Shown: positions 12,021 to 20,193 of the stretch, in pieces
Numbering within the stretch: the stretch's first letter is position 1
How the letters are laid out: each line of letters starts with the position of its first letter
Assembly (NCBI RefSeq): GCF_039544105.1
Contig: NZ_BAABLA010000120.1
From: Haloechinothrix_A salitolerans
GTDB taxonomy: Bacteria; Actinomycetota; Actinomycetes; Mycobacteriales; Pseudonocardiaceae
Direction: 5' to 3' (one strand)
DNA length: 64,000 nt
Position numbers and translations under genes: made by a program
The notes under the pieces: model-generated
What the model was told of the DNA's origin: nothing
What the model saw: only the letters and a program-made list of their open reading frames with translations
Databases searched by the model: none

Positions 12021-12080
12021 GGCGCCGGGTCCGGGTCGACGGCGCCGGGGCCGGGTGGACGGCGCCGGGTCCGGGTGTGT
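12021..12080. repeat. Three 20-bp GC-rich tandem repeats upstream of a TetR gene
   Basis: The unit ggcgccgggtccgggtcgac is repeated at 12021, 12041 and 12061 with one or a few changes. The array ends 15 bases before the palindromic operator and lies between the divergent Rv3235-like gene and the TetR gene. Confidence 0.85.
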
Positions 12081-12094
12081 TTCTCGCGCGCGAA

Positions 12095-12112
12095 ACGATA
12101 CGATCGTATCGT
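12095..12112. promoter_or_regulatory. 18-bp perfect palindrome, probable TetR operator
   Basis: The sequence acgatacgatcgtatcgt is its own reverse complement. It overlaps the first two bases of the proposed GTG start at 12111. A further similar half-site (gactgtatcgg) lies just downstream at 12122-12132. This is typical of an autoregulatory operator for the adjacent TetR-family gene. Confidence 0.75.
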
Positions 12113-12635
12113 GGACGATGCGACTGTATCGGATTCTGAACGAGACACCCGACTCGACGAGCTCGGCCGGTTCGACGAGCTGGGTGCCCGGCGCGGCGAT
12201 CTGACCGTGTACGCACGAATCCGGGAAGCCGCGCTGACATTGTTCGCCGATCGCGGGGTGGAGGCGACGTCGATCCGCGACATCGCGAGAGCGGCGGGAG
12301 TCTCACCCGGCGTCGTGCAGCATCACTTCGGTACAAAAGCTGGCCTTCGCGCCGAAATCAACCAGTGGGTGCGCCGGCACGTCGAGGAGGCGTTCGCGTA
12401 CCTGCCCGGGCTGGTGGATCCGAACACCGAGGAATGGACGGCCAGCCGGTTCGCCGAGCTCGCCGAAGAACGGGGGACCACGCTGCGCTATCTGGTGCGG
12501 GCGCTGGCCGACGGAGACAAGCAAGCGCGCGGCGTCTTCGACTCGCTCGTCGCGGTGGCAAGCAGATACCGGGGTGAACAGGACGCCAGGGACCAGGTCA
12601 TCCTCATGCTCGGCAAGGCGCTGATCCGCGCCTAA
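12111..12635 (+). CDS. TetR-family transcriptional regulator
   Basis: The N-terminal helix-turn-helix domain is clear: ARIREAALTLFADRGVEATSIRDIARAAGVSPGVVQHHFGTKAGL-type pattern, within residues about 34-80 counted from the chosen start. The ligand-binding half is unclassified. The start is uncertain. GTG at 12111 overlaps the palindrome and has no ribosome site, which would fit a leaderless mRNA, while the frame stays open further upstream to 11967 through the GC-rich repeats. A downstream GTG near 12207 would remove the poorly conserved N-terminus. It converges on the methyltransferase gene with a 4-base overlap. The ligand and target genes cannot be told from sequence. Confidence 0.8.
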   Translation: MDDATVSDSERDTRLDELGRFDELGARRGDLTVYARIREAALTLFADRGVEATSIRDIARAAGVSPGVVQHHFGTKAGLRAEINQWVRRHVEEAFAYLPGLVDPNTEEWTASRFAELAEERGTTLRYLVRALADGDKQARGVFDSLVAVASRYRGEQDARDQVILMLGKALIRA

Positions 12636-13384
12636 CCGCGCCGGGCCAGCTCGAAACAGAGCACCGCCGCGGCCGCGGCGACGTTCAGCGACTCCACCCC
12701 GCCGTGCAGCGGTATCGACAGCCACTCCGTCACCAGCTCACGCACCTGTTCGCTGACGCCGAGTGTCTCCGCTCCAAGGACGAACGCCGCTCGCTCCGGC
12801 AGTTCGGCGTCGAACACGCTGGCCGGGGCCTGTGCGCCGAGCGCGTAGAGCGGATAGCCCGCTTCGAGCAGGTCAGCGGCCGCGTCCGGAGCGGTCCCGC
12901 AGCGCAGCACCGGGGCACGGAACGCGACACCGGCCGACGCCTTGACCACGATCGGGTCAAGCGACGCGACGCCCTTGCGCGGCACCACGATGCCCTCGAT
13001 GCCCGCCGCCGTCGCGGTGCGCAGGATCATCCCGACGTTGGACTGCGTGGTGATGCCGTCCAGCAGCAACAGCCGTCGCGGCAGCGGGTGTTCGGCGAGC
13101 GCCGTGCTCAGTGGCCGCATGTGTGGCGCGACGACGTCGGCGAGCACGCCCTGGTCCTGCTTGCCATTCCCGGCGAGCACCTTCACCCGGTGCGCGCTCG
13201 CGGTGGTCACCGGGATCGACCGGGCCCGCGCCGCCTTCCTGATCTCGGCGAGCGAACCGCCTCGCGCCGAGTCCGCGATGACCACCTTGTCGATGTCGAG
13301 TGAGGTGTCATTGAGCGCTTCGAGTACGGGTTTCCGTCCGTAGACGGTCAGGAACCGGTCCTTGGGAGAGACCTCTGCGTGCAC
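12632..13384 (-). CDS. SpoU/TrmH-family RNA 2'-O-methyltransferase
   Basis: The 250-residue protein has an N-terminal substrate-binding domain (YGRKPVLEAL) and a C-terminal SPOUT domain with all three motifs: NVGMILRTA, FVLGAETLGV and IPLHGGVESLNVAAA. It uses S-adenosylmethionine to methylate a ribose 2'-OH of rRNA or tRNA. The exact target is not visible from sequence. The start is GTG at 13384. The 3' end overlaps the convergent TetR gene by 4 bases. Confidence 0.88.
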   Translation of the reverse strand: MHAEVSPKDRFLTVYGRKPVLEALNDTSLDIDKVVIADSARGGSLAEIRKAARARSIPVTTASAHRVKVLAGNGKQDQGVLADVVAPHMRPLSTALAEHPLPRRLLLLDGITTQSNVGMILRTATAAGIEGIVVPRKGVASLDPIVVKASAGVAFRAPVLRCGTAPDAAADLLEAGYPLYALGAQAPASVFDAELPERAAFVLGAETLGVSEQVRELVTEWLSIPLHGGVESLNVAAAAAVLCFELARRG

Positions 13385-13480
13385 GCCGCGAGCCTAGTCG
13401 ATGCCGTTGTCGCGAACAGGGCTGTGATCTGTTCGGTGTTTCGTGCGCAACCGTGATCGAATGTGTGTTTGCATGGGTGG

Positions 13481-13857
13481 GTGAGGTTGGCTGTGTGGGC
13501 GCGGGCGAATGGTGTGCATCCGCAGACGGCGTATCGGTGGTTTCGCCAGGATCGGATGCCGGTACCTGCTCGGCGGTTGGGCTCGGGCACGATCTGGGTG
13601 GATGCGACTGCAGTCGATGGCACCGGCCGGACGGTTGTGTATGCGTGGGTGTCCTCGCATGATCAGCGGGCTGATCTGGATCGGCAGGTGGCCCGGCTGA
13701 TCGACTGGGCCACCTGCAACGGCCACAGCGTGGGTGAGGTGGTGCGCGAGGTCGGTTCTGGACTGAACGGGAAGCGGCCGAGGTTGCGGCGCATCCTGTC
13801 GGATGGGTGTGCAACGGTGCTGGTTGTGGAACATCGCGACCGTCTCGCGCGGTTCGG
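13481..13857 (+). pseudogene. IS607-type serine recombinase TnpA, 3'-truncated
   Basis: From GTG at 13481 the frame encodes a MerR-like helix-turn-helix (VRLAVWARANGVHPQTAYRW). The start of the serine-recombinase catalytic domain follows, with VYAWVSSHDQRADLDRQ (catalytic Ser in the VSS motif), GSGLNGKR and VVEHRDRLARFG. Homology stops there. The rest of the open frame is TnpB DNA read in the wrong register. About 125 of the usual 190-200 residues remain. Confidence 0.8.
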
Positions 13858-14262
13858 GTGGTCGCGGCCCCGGACGGCACCGAGGTGGCGCGGGTGGCGG
13901 CGCCGAAAGCGCTGTCGGCCGCGCAGTCCAGGTTGCGGGCGTTGCAGCGCAAGGCTGCCCGCCAGCGCGGTCCCTATGACCAGCAGACCCGAACCAAGCG
14001 TCAGCCGTCGAAGCGTTGGCGGCGCACCCAGGCCCGCATCGGCAAGACCCACGCCCGCGCCGCGAACGTGCGCCGCGACGTGCTGCACAAGGCCACCACC
14101 ACCCTGGCGCAGCAGCACCAGGTCATCTGCGTGGAGACGCTGAACGCGTGCGGGATGCGCGCCAAGGGCGGCGCCTACAAGCGTGGCCTCAACCGTGCCC
14201 TGGCCGACGCGGCGCTGGCGGAGATCAGGCGGATGCTCGGCTACAAGACCCGCTGGTACGGC
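13858..14262 (+). pseudogene. TnpB (RuvC-like nuclease) middle fragment
   Basis: The frame from 13858 reads VVAAPDGTEVARVAAPKALS, a Lys/Arg-rich helical part (RGPYDQQTRTKRQPSKRW), CVETLNACGM with the second RuvC catalytic Glu, and then RRMLGYKTRWYG. The first RuvC Asp, the zinc ribbon and the third RuvC Asp are all absent, so it is catalytically dead. About 135 residues of roughly 400 remain. Homology ends at 14262, and unrelated DNA continues to the acyltransferase start. Confidence 0.8.
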
Positions 14263-14360
14263 ACCTGCCTAACGAAGAGCATGCTCACGTTTGCTCACCA
14301 GAAGGCAACGGCTACCTATCCGCGCCCACGGTGTCGGTCCGATGTGTCAGGATCGACGGC

Positions 14361-15770
14361 ATGCCGGACCGCCTCTCCGCACTTGACGCTTCCTTGCTCT
14401 ACATGGAGGACAGGTCGACGCCCATGCACGTCGGTGGCGTCGCGGTGTTCGAGCGGCCGGAGGTTGGCTTCGACTTCGAGCTGATGTGCAAGCTGATCAA
14501 CCACCGCCTCGGCTACCTGCCGCGCTACCGGCAACGAGTGATGCGGGTACCGGGCCATCTCGCCCGGCCGGTGTGGGTCGACGACGTCGACTTCGATCTG
14601 AACTACCACGTCCGACGTTCCGCGCTGCCCGCGCCTGGCACGGACGCCCAACTCTTCGAGCTGGTCGCGCGGCTGCTCGCCCGGCCGTTGGACCAGGGCA
14701 GGCCGCTGTGGGAGGCGTACTTCGTCGAGGGACTCGCCGGTGACCGCGTCGCCCTGGTGACAAAGACCCACCAGGCGGTCGTCGACGGCATCGGCACCAT
14801 CGAGCTGGGCCAGCTTGTCCTCGACCCCGCGCCGGGTGAGCTCGATCCCGTCGAAGAGGAGACATGGCTGCCGGGCAAGACACCGAGCAAGACCGAGCTG
14901 ATGTTCGACGCCGTCGCCGAGACGGTGCAGCAGCCGACGTTGCTGATGGAAAGCGCGAAAGCGGCCGCGGGTGATGCCGCGGCGACCGCCGTGAAGCTCG
15001 CGGGCGCGGTCGGCGGAGTGGCGTCCGCCATGCGGGCCGCGCTGAAACCCGCACCGTCTGGCCCACTCAACGTCGAGGTATCCGGTGGCAGGGTGTTCGC
15101 GGGCGTGCGCACATCGCTCGACGACTACCGCCAGATCAGGGCCACCCACGGCGGCACGGTCAACGACATCGTGCTCACCGCGATCACTGGCGCCCTGCGC
15201 GAGTGGCTGCTCGCGCGGAAAGCATCGCTCGAACCGAACAGCACGGTGCGGGCGCTCGTGCCGCTCGCGGTGGCCGACGCGAGCACCCGCTCCTACTCAT
15301 CGGCGGGTATCGTCGGCAACGAGGTAGCGGCCTACCTGGTCGATCTGCCGGTGGGGGAGACCGATCCGGTGATGCGCCTGCAGCACATCAGTCACGCCAT
15401 GGCACGCCACATCGAATCCGGCAGGTCGGTGGCGGCGCGAACGTTGCTGCGGGTCGGCGGATTCGCCCCGCCGACGTTGCATTCGCTCGGTGCGCGCACC
15501 GCGGGCACCTTCTCGGACCGGATCTTCAACCTGATGATCACCAACTCGCCTGGCCCGCAAATACCGATGTTCGCCGCCAACGCCAGGATGGTGGAGATGT
15601 TCCCGATCATGCCGCTGGTGCGCAACCACGCGCTCGCGATTGGCGTGACGTCATACGATGGGGGCGTCTACTTCGGACTCAACGGGGACAGGAAAGCCGT
15701 GTCGGACATCGACGTCTTCGCCGCGATGCTGCACGAATCCCTCGCCGAACTGAAGGGAACCACGCGATGA
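14361..15770 (+). CDS. Wax ester synthase/diacylglycerol acyltransferase (WS/DGAT)
   Basis: From ATG at 14361 the protein is 469 residues, the family length. It begins with the typical MPDRLSALDASLLYME and carries PLDQGRPLW, the NDIVLTAITGALR motif and GPLN. These enzymes transfer fatty acyl from CoA to diacylglycerol or alcohols to make storage lipid. The active-site motif HHxxxDG reads THQAVVDG here: the catalytic second His is kept but the first is Thr. The next gene overlaps by 4 bases. A tgs gene next to an Rv3231c homologue is the known mycobacterial arrangement. A longer frame from 14016 runs through transposon DNA and was rejected. Confidence 0.9.
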   Translation: MPDRLSALDASLLYMEDRSTPMHVGGVAVFERPEVGFDFELMCKLINHRLGYLPRYRQRVMRVPGHLARPVWVDDVDFDLNYHVRRSALPAPGTDAQLFELVARLLARPLDQGRPLWEAYFVEGLAGDRVALVTKTHQAVVDGIGTIELGQLVLDPAPGELDPVEEETWLPGKTPSKTELMFDAVAETVQQPTLLMESAKAAAGDAAATAVKLAGAVGGVASAMRAALKPAPSGPLNVEVSGGRVFAGVRTSLDDYRQIRATHGGTVNDIVLTAITGALREWLLARKASLEPNSTVRALVPLAVADASTRSYSSAGIVGNEVAAYLVDLPVGETDPVMRLQHISHAMARHIESGRSVAARTLLRVGGFAPPTLHSLGARTAGTFSDRIFNLMITNSPGPQIPMFAANARMVEMFPIMPLVRNHALAIGVTSYDGGVYFGLNGDRKAVSDIDVFAAMLHESLAELKGTTR

Positions 15771-16270
15771 GGGTTTACCTACCCGCGACCATCGGCATGC
15801 TGCGCGAACTGGTCGCCAAGGACGAGTTCCTGCCCATCAACGGCACCGGGTTCGCGCTGACGCCCGCGTTGCGCGAGTCCTACACCAGCGGATCCACCGA
15901 GGAGTTGGAGTATGTCGCGCAGCTCGACGCGGCCAGGGCGTCGCTGCGGCTGATCGCGGCGGATCTGGAGGGCGAGGAGAGCGTGACACCGCGCAGAGTC
16001 GTCGTCGCCGCCGACCTCGATGACGTCGAGCAGCGGCCCGATCTGGACAACGCGGTGGTGCGGGTCGGTGGATCCGTCCCGATGTCGGCGGTCGCGTCGG
16101 TGCACGTCGACGGTGCTGACGCGGAGGACGCGGTGCTCGCCGCCGCCAAGGCCGTCGACGCCGCTGACCTGGGTGATCTGGACGCCGAGTTCGCCATCGG
16201 CGACGCCGAGGACCACGAGCTGGCCTGGTACGCGCCGCAGGAGCTCCCGTTCCTGCTCGAGCTGCTCTGA
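15767..16270 (+). CDS. Rv3231c-like (DUF6912) protein
   Basis: A 167-residue protein starting MRVYLPATIGMLRELV is read from ATG at 15767, which overlaps the acyltransferase stop codon (ATGA). The sequence is acidic with an alpha/beta pattern and ends in YAPQELPFLLELL. I recognise it as the DUF6912 family, which has no assigned function. Translational coupling to the WS/DGAT gene suggests a shared job. Confidence 0.75.
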   Translation: MRVYLPATIGMLRELVAKDEFLPINGTGFALTPALRESYTSGSTEELEYVAQLDAARASLRLIAADLEGEESVTPRRVVVAADLDDVEQRPDLDNAVVRVGGSVPMSAVASVHVDGADAEDAVLAAAKAVDAADLGDLDAEFAIGDAEDHELAWYAPQELPFLLELL

Positions 16271-16409
16271 GCACGCTTCACCCTCGGGGATTTCTCTCGG
16301 CGGACGGCCCTCACGGTGGCCCGGTTCGTGCCAGGATGGTGGGTGACGGGGCTCATAGGACCAGCCCACACAGACCCGCCCACAAGGCGAACCACGGGAG
16401 AACACCATC

Positions 16410-18038
16410 ATGGACGCGATCACATCGGTGCCCGCGCCGCGCAATGAACCGGTCTACACCTACGCACCGGGCAGCGCCGAGCGGCAGTCACTGCAACGCA
16501 CCCTGACCGAACTCTCCTCGGCCACCCACGAGCTGACTCAGACCATCGCTGGCGAGCAGCGCATGGCGGGTGGCGAGCCGTTCCGCGTCGTCAAACCCCA
16601 CGAGCACGGCCACGTCCTCGGCAATTGCGCGCAGGCAACGCCCGGTGACGTCGCGGACGCCGCTACCGCGGCGAAGGAGGCAGCGCCCGCGTGGCGGGAG
16701 CTGCCGTTCGACGAGCGCGCGGCCGTGTTCCTGCGGGCCGCGGATCTGCTCGCGGGCCCGTACCGCGACACCATCAACGCCGCGACGATGCTCGGGCAGT
16801 CGAAGTCGATCCAGCAGGCGGAGATCGACGCCGCGTGCGAGCTGATCGACTTCCTGCGGTTCAACGTCCACTACGCTCGTCGGATCCTCGCCGAGCAGCC
16901 GAACTCGGTTCCGGGCGCGTGGAACCGCATGGAGTACCGCTCGTTGGAAGGCTTCGTCACCGCGATCACGCCGTTCAACTTCACCGCCATCGCGGGCAAC
17001 CTGCCCACCGCGCCCGCGCTGATGGGCAATACGGTGGTGTGGAAGCCGACGCCCACCCAGCAGCTCGCCGCGCACTTCACCATGCGGGCGCTGGAAGCGG
17101 CCGGTCTGCCGCCCGGCGTGATCAACATGGTGACCGGCGATGGCAAAGCCGTCAGCGAGGTCGCGCTGACCGACGCCGACTTCGCCGGGCTGCACTTCAC
17201 CGGCTCAACGGCGACGTTCAAGCTGCTGTGGCGCACCATCGGCGAGCACCTGGACAGCTACAAGTCGTACCCGAGGATCGTCGGCGAGACCGGCGGCAAA
17301 GACTTCGTCATCGCTCATCCGTCGGCGCGCGCCGACACGCTGGTCACCGCGCTCGTGCGGGGCGCGTTCGAGTACCAGGGGCAGAAGTGTTCCGCCGTGT
17401 CCCGCGCCTACCTGCCGCGTTCGCTGTGGGAAGGTGGCGTGCGTGACGAGCTCGCGGACGTGAGCAAGACGATCTCGTATGGCGACGTCAGCGACCTGTC
17501 GCACTTCGGCGGAGCCGTGATCGACGCGCGAGCGTTCGCCAAGCACAAGGCGCTGCTGGACAGCGTCGACGCCGACCCCGCGCTCGACGTCCTCGTCGGT
17601 GGTGGTTACGACGACTCGGTTGGCTACTTCGTCGACCCGACGATCCTCGTCGCCTCCGACCCGAACCACGAGGTGTTCTCGAAGGAGTACTTCGGACCGA
17701 TTTGCGCGGTCTACGTCTACGAGGACGACGAGTACACCGACATGCTGCGGCTTGTCGACTCCTCGGCGCCGTACGCGCTGACGGGCGCGGTGTTCGCCGA
17801 CGACAGGGACGCGATCCAGCAGGCGCACCGCGCTCTCGGGTACGCGGCGGGCAACTTCTACGTGAATGACAAGCCGACCGGCTCCATCGTCGGCCAGCAG
17901 CCGTTCGGCGGGGCACGGGCGTCCGGCACCAACGACAAGGCAGGCTCGATGTTCAACCTGCTGCGCTGGACCAGCCCCCGGGCGGTCAAGGAGAACTTCG
18001 TCGCACCGACCGATCACACGTACCCGCACATGGGCTGA
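16410..18038 (+). CDS. pruA: 1-pyrroline-5-carboxylate (glutamate semialdehyde) dehydrogenase
   Basis: The 542-residue aldehyde dehydrogenase oxidises glutamate gamma-semialdehyde to glutamate with NAD, the second step of proline degradation. The catalytic Cys is C327 in YQGQKCSAVSR, the upstream GETGGKDF holds the catalytic-base region, and FTGSTATF is the cofactor loop. Length and the N-terminal extension (YAPGSAERQSLQ) fit stand-alone PruA. No proline dehydrogenase gene lies next to it in this window. A strong terminator follows. Confidence 0.93.
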   Translation: MDAITSVPAPRNEPVYTYAPGSAERQSLQRTLTELSSATHELTQTIAGEQRMAGGEPFRVVKPHEHGHVLGNCAQATPGDVADAATAAKEAAPAWRELPFDERAAVFLRAADLLAGPYRDTINAATMLGQSKSIQQAEIDAACELIDFLRFNVHYARRILAEQPNSVPGAWNRMEYRSLEGFVTAITPFNFTAIAGNLPTAPALMGNTVVWKPTPTQQLAAHFTMRALEAAGLPPGVINMVTGDGKAVSEVALTDADFAGLHFTGSTATFKLLWRTIGEHLDSYKSYPRIVGETGGKDFVIAHPSARADTLVTALVRGAFEYQGQKCSAVSRAYLPRSLWEGGVRDELADVSKTISYGDVSDLSHFGGAVIDARAFAKHKALLDSVDADPALDVLVGGGYDDSVGYFVDPTILVASDPNHEVFSKEYFGPICAVYVYEDDEYTDMLRLVDSSAPYALTGAVFADDRDAIQQAHRALGYAAGNFYVNDKPTGSIVGQQPFGGARASGTNDKAGSMFNLLRWTSPRAVKENFVAPTDHTYPHMG

Positions 18039-18046
18039 GACAGCGA

Positions 18047-18080
18047 GCGGGGCCTGCCACCGTCCGGTGACAGGCCCCGC
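18047..18080. terminator. Bidirectional hairpin between pruA and the convergent lipoprotein gene
   Basis: The 10-bp stem gcggggcctg / caggccccgc encloses a second stem caccg / cggtg with a 2-base loop, and ttcgtgcgtt follows. It lies 8 bases after pruA and 30 bases beyond the end of the opposite gene. Confidence 0.85.
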
Positions 18081-18110
18081 TTCGTGCGTTCCTAGGCGAT
18101 GACCGCCGGG

Positions 18111-18980
18111 TCAGTTACCGCCGGGGAAACCGCCAGGGCCGCCGGAGGTGACCTCCGAGGCAGGGGGTGCCTCGACGGTGACCGGCTCGCCCCACTTGCT
18201 GTAGGTCATGGAGACGTGGGCGTCGTCGAAGTTCATGCCCTCCGGCATCGGCTGGCCACTTGACTCCATCGCCTTGTTCATCAGCTCGCCCATGTTCATC
18301 GTGAACTTCAGCGGCAGCTGCTCGTCGCTGATCCATACCTCGACCGGGAGCGTGTCGAGCTGCATGTCCTTCGTGTCGAGCATCTGGTCCATGCCGTTGC
18401 CGTACTGGGACATGAGCTTCTCGACGTCGACGTCGATGGTGTACTTCGTCGCGGGGACGCCGTTGACCTCGGATTCCTCGGTCGAGGTGATGTCACCCGA
18501 GTCCTTGAGCATCTCAAGGGCCTTGGTGGGGTCGTTCTGCTCCATGGCCTTGCTCATGTCCATGCCGCTGGCCCCGGACGCCTGGTCGAGGTCCATCTTG
18601 ATCCACGGTTTGGAGCTGTCCATGCCGGGCATGTTGGGCATCTTCATGTACATGGCGTTGTCGAGCAGTCGCATCTCCATGTCCATGTTGCCCTGACCCA
18701 TGGCGCTCATGTCCATGGACATGGTCATGGCCATCTTGGTGTTCTCACCGTCGAAGATCCCCTGCCCTTCGCCGGTGGACGACATCATCCCCATGTTCAT
18801 TTCCATGGTGAAGTGCGCCGACTTCTTCTCTTCCGTGCTCGCCGTCGCCGCGCTGACGAGGCTGACGGGGTCGGTGAACGTCTCGCCCGGTGACGCCTGG
18901 CCGGACGTCGTCTCCTCGCCGCATGCGCCCAAAGTAAGCGCGAACGCGAGGGTTCCGGCTGCGATCAGTGATTTCCGCAT
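18111..18980 (-). CDS. Methionine-rich LppX/LprG-like lipoprotein
   Basis: The 289-residue protein has a signal peptide with lipobox TLGAC. The mature part resembles LppX/LprG-type lipoproteins that carry lipids, with SAHFTMEMNMG, then VNGVPATKYTIDVDVEKL and the C-terminal MTYSKWGEPVTVEAPP shared with the lipoprotein at 281-1195. It has about 36 methionines (12 percent), mainly in M-x-M runs between residues 55 and 145, far above its neighbours. The tail is Gly/Pro-rich. Metal binding or an oxidant-scavenging role is possible but unproven. Confidence 0.85.
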   Translation of the reverse strand: MRKSLIAAGTLAFALTLGACGEETTSGQASPGETFTDPVSLVSAATASTEEKKSAHFTMEMNMGMMSSTGEGQGIFDGENTKMAMTMSMDMSAMGQGNMDMEMRLLDNAMYMKMPNMPGMDSSKPWIKMDLDQASGASGMDMSKAMEQNDPTKALEMLKDSGDITSTEESEVNGVPATKYTIDVDVEKLMSQYGNGMDQMLDTKDMQLDTLPVEVWISDEQLPLKFTMNMGELMNKAMESSGQPMPEGMNFDDAHVSMTYSKWGEPVTVEAPPASEVTSGGPGGFPGGN

Positions 18981-19083
18981 GGAGCTCCCTCAGTAGATTT
19001 GTCCTATTCCCTCCTCGGGACTGACGTTAGCAGGGCCGAAGAGGTTTCATGGTCGCGCCGCCCGTTGACGATTCGTTATCGCG

Positions 19084-20091
19084 CTAACCCGCGTCGATGC
19101 CAGCGCGGGAGGCGAGCAGGCGCCGCAGCGAGGCCAGCCTGCCCGCTGGCGCCTCGCCCTCGCCGATAACGGCGTCCAGGGCGCAATCGGGGTCGCTGGG
19201 TGGGCCGAGGTGGCCGCAACCGGGTGGGCAGTGCTCGGCCGCCTCGGCGAACTCCGCGAACGACGTGACGATGTCGTTCGCGGTGACGTGGGCGAGACCG
19301 AAGGAGCGGATGCCTGGTGTGTCGATCACCCAGCCGCCTTGTGGCAACGGCAGCGCGATCGCGGTGACCGAGGTGTGCTTGCCCTTGCCGATGGCGCTGA
19401 CCTCACCCGTCAGCAGCTCGGCATCGGGGACAAGCCGGTTGACCAGGGTGGACTTGCCGACTCCGGAGTGTCCGACCAGCGCCGTCACGTGCCCGGTGAG
19501 CCGGTCGGCGAGCTCCGTGACCGGTGCGTCGTGGCGGGTCACGACGGTGGGCAAATCGAGGTCGGCGTAGCGGTCGATGATCTCGTCTGGCTCGGCGAGA
19601 TCGGCCTTGGTCAGGCACAGCACCGGCTGCAACCCGCCGGTGTAGCAGGCGACGAGGCAGCGGTCGATGAAGCCGGTCCGGGGCGGCGGGTCGGCCAGCG
19701 CGGTGACGATGAGCAACTGCTTGGCGTTGGCGACGACGACCCGCTCATACGGATCGGTGTCGTCCGCCGTGCGGCGGAGTACGCTGGTGCGCTCGGCGAC
19801 CCGCACGATCCTCGCGAGGGTGTCCGGTTTGCCGCTGGTGTCGCCGACCAGCGACACGCTGTCCCCGACGACGATCGGCGTGCGGCCCAGCTCACGGGCG
19901 CGCATCGCGGTGACGGTGCGCGCCGGGTCGCCGTCGACGGCGCAGGTCCAGCGGCCCCTGTCCACGGAGGTGACCATCGCGGTCACGGCATCGGCGTGCT
20001 TGGGCCTGCGTTTGCTGCGGGGGCGGGAGCCCTTGCCCGGGCGTACCCGGACGTCGGACTCGTCCAGCGTGCGCCAGTCCTTCGCTACCAC
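19084..20091 (-). CDS. rsgA: Ribosome biogenesis GTPase RsgA
   Basis: This circularly permuted GTPase matures the 30S subunit. After an N-terminal OB-like domain, the G motifs appear in permuted order: LTKADL (G4), GHSGVGKSTLVNRL (G1), DTPGIRSFGL (G3), then the zinc-binding C-PPGCGHLGPPSDPDC region. GTG at 20091 was chosen because the protein then begins VAKDWRTLDESDVRVR, matching the family's start, at 335 residues. The open frame runs further upstream but crosses into the divergent SRAP gene. Ribosome site evidence is weak. Confidence 0.9.
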   Translation of the reverse strand: MVAKDWRTLDESDVRVRPGKGSRPRSKRRPKHADAVTAMVTSVDRGRWTCAVDGDPARTVTAMRARELGRTPIVVGDSVSLVGDTSGKPDTLARIVRVAERTSVLRRTADDTDPYERVVVANAKQLLIVTALADPPPRTGFIDRCLVACYTGGLQPVLCLTKADLAEPDEIIDRYADLDLPTVVTRHDAPVTELADRLTGHVTALVGHSGVGKSTLVNRLVPDAELLTGEVSAIGKGKHTSVTAIALPLPQGGWVIDTPGIRSFGLAHVTANDIVTSFAEFAEAAEHCPPGCGHLGPPSDPDCALDAVIGEGEAPAGRLASLRRLLASRAGIDAG

Positions 20092-20193
20092 CGCATCCCC
20101 TGCCTTCACCTCGCATGGAAAGCCCAGTTTGTCACCGTCCGCGGGCAAATCGTGCCACGATAAGGGTGCGACTGCGATGAGGAGGGCTACGAG

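Larger units (their letters stand above)
13481..14262 (+). mobile_element. IS607-type element remnant with internal deletion
   Basis: The left part is the 5' half of a serine recombinase of the IS607 type and the right part is the middle of a TnpB (IS605 OrfB) protein in another frame. They are joined at about 13857 with the recombinase 3' end and the TnpB 5' end missing. Both ends of the element and the TnpB 3' end are also gone, so it cannot move by itself. Confidence 0.8.

Noticed and set aside
12018..12080. CRISPR array
   Set aside because: The three repeats are contiguous with no spacers. No spaced repeats were seen anywhere in the window.
14016..14360. 115-residue upstream extension of the WS/DGAT gene
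   Set aside because: It reads through TnpB DNA in the wrong frame; the family start is at 14361.
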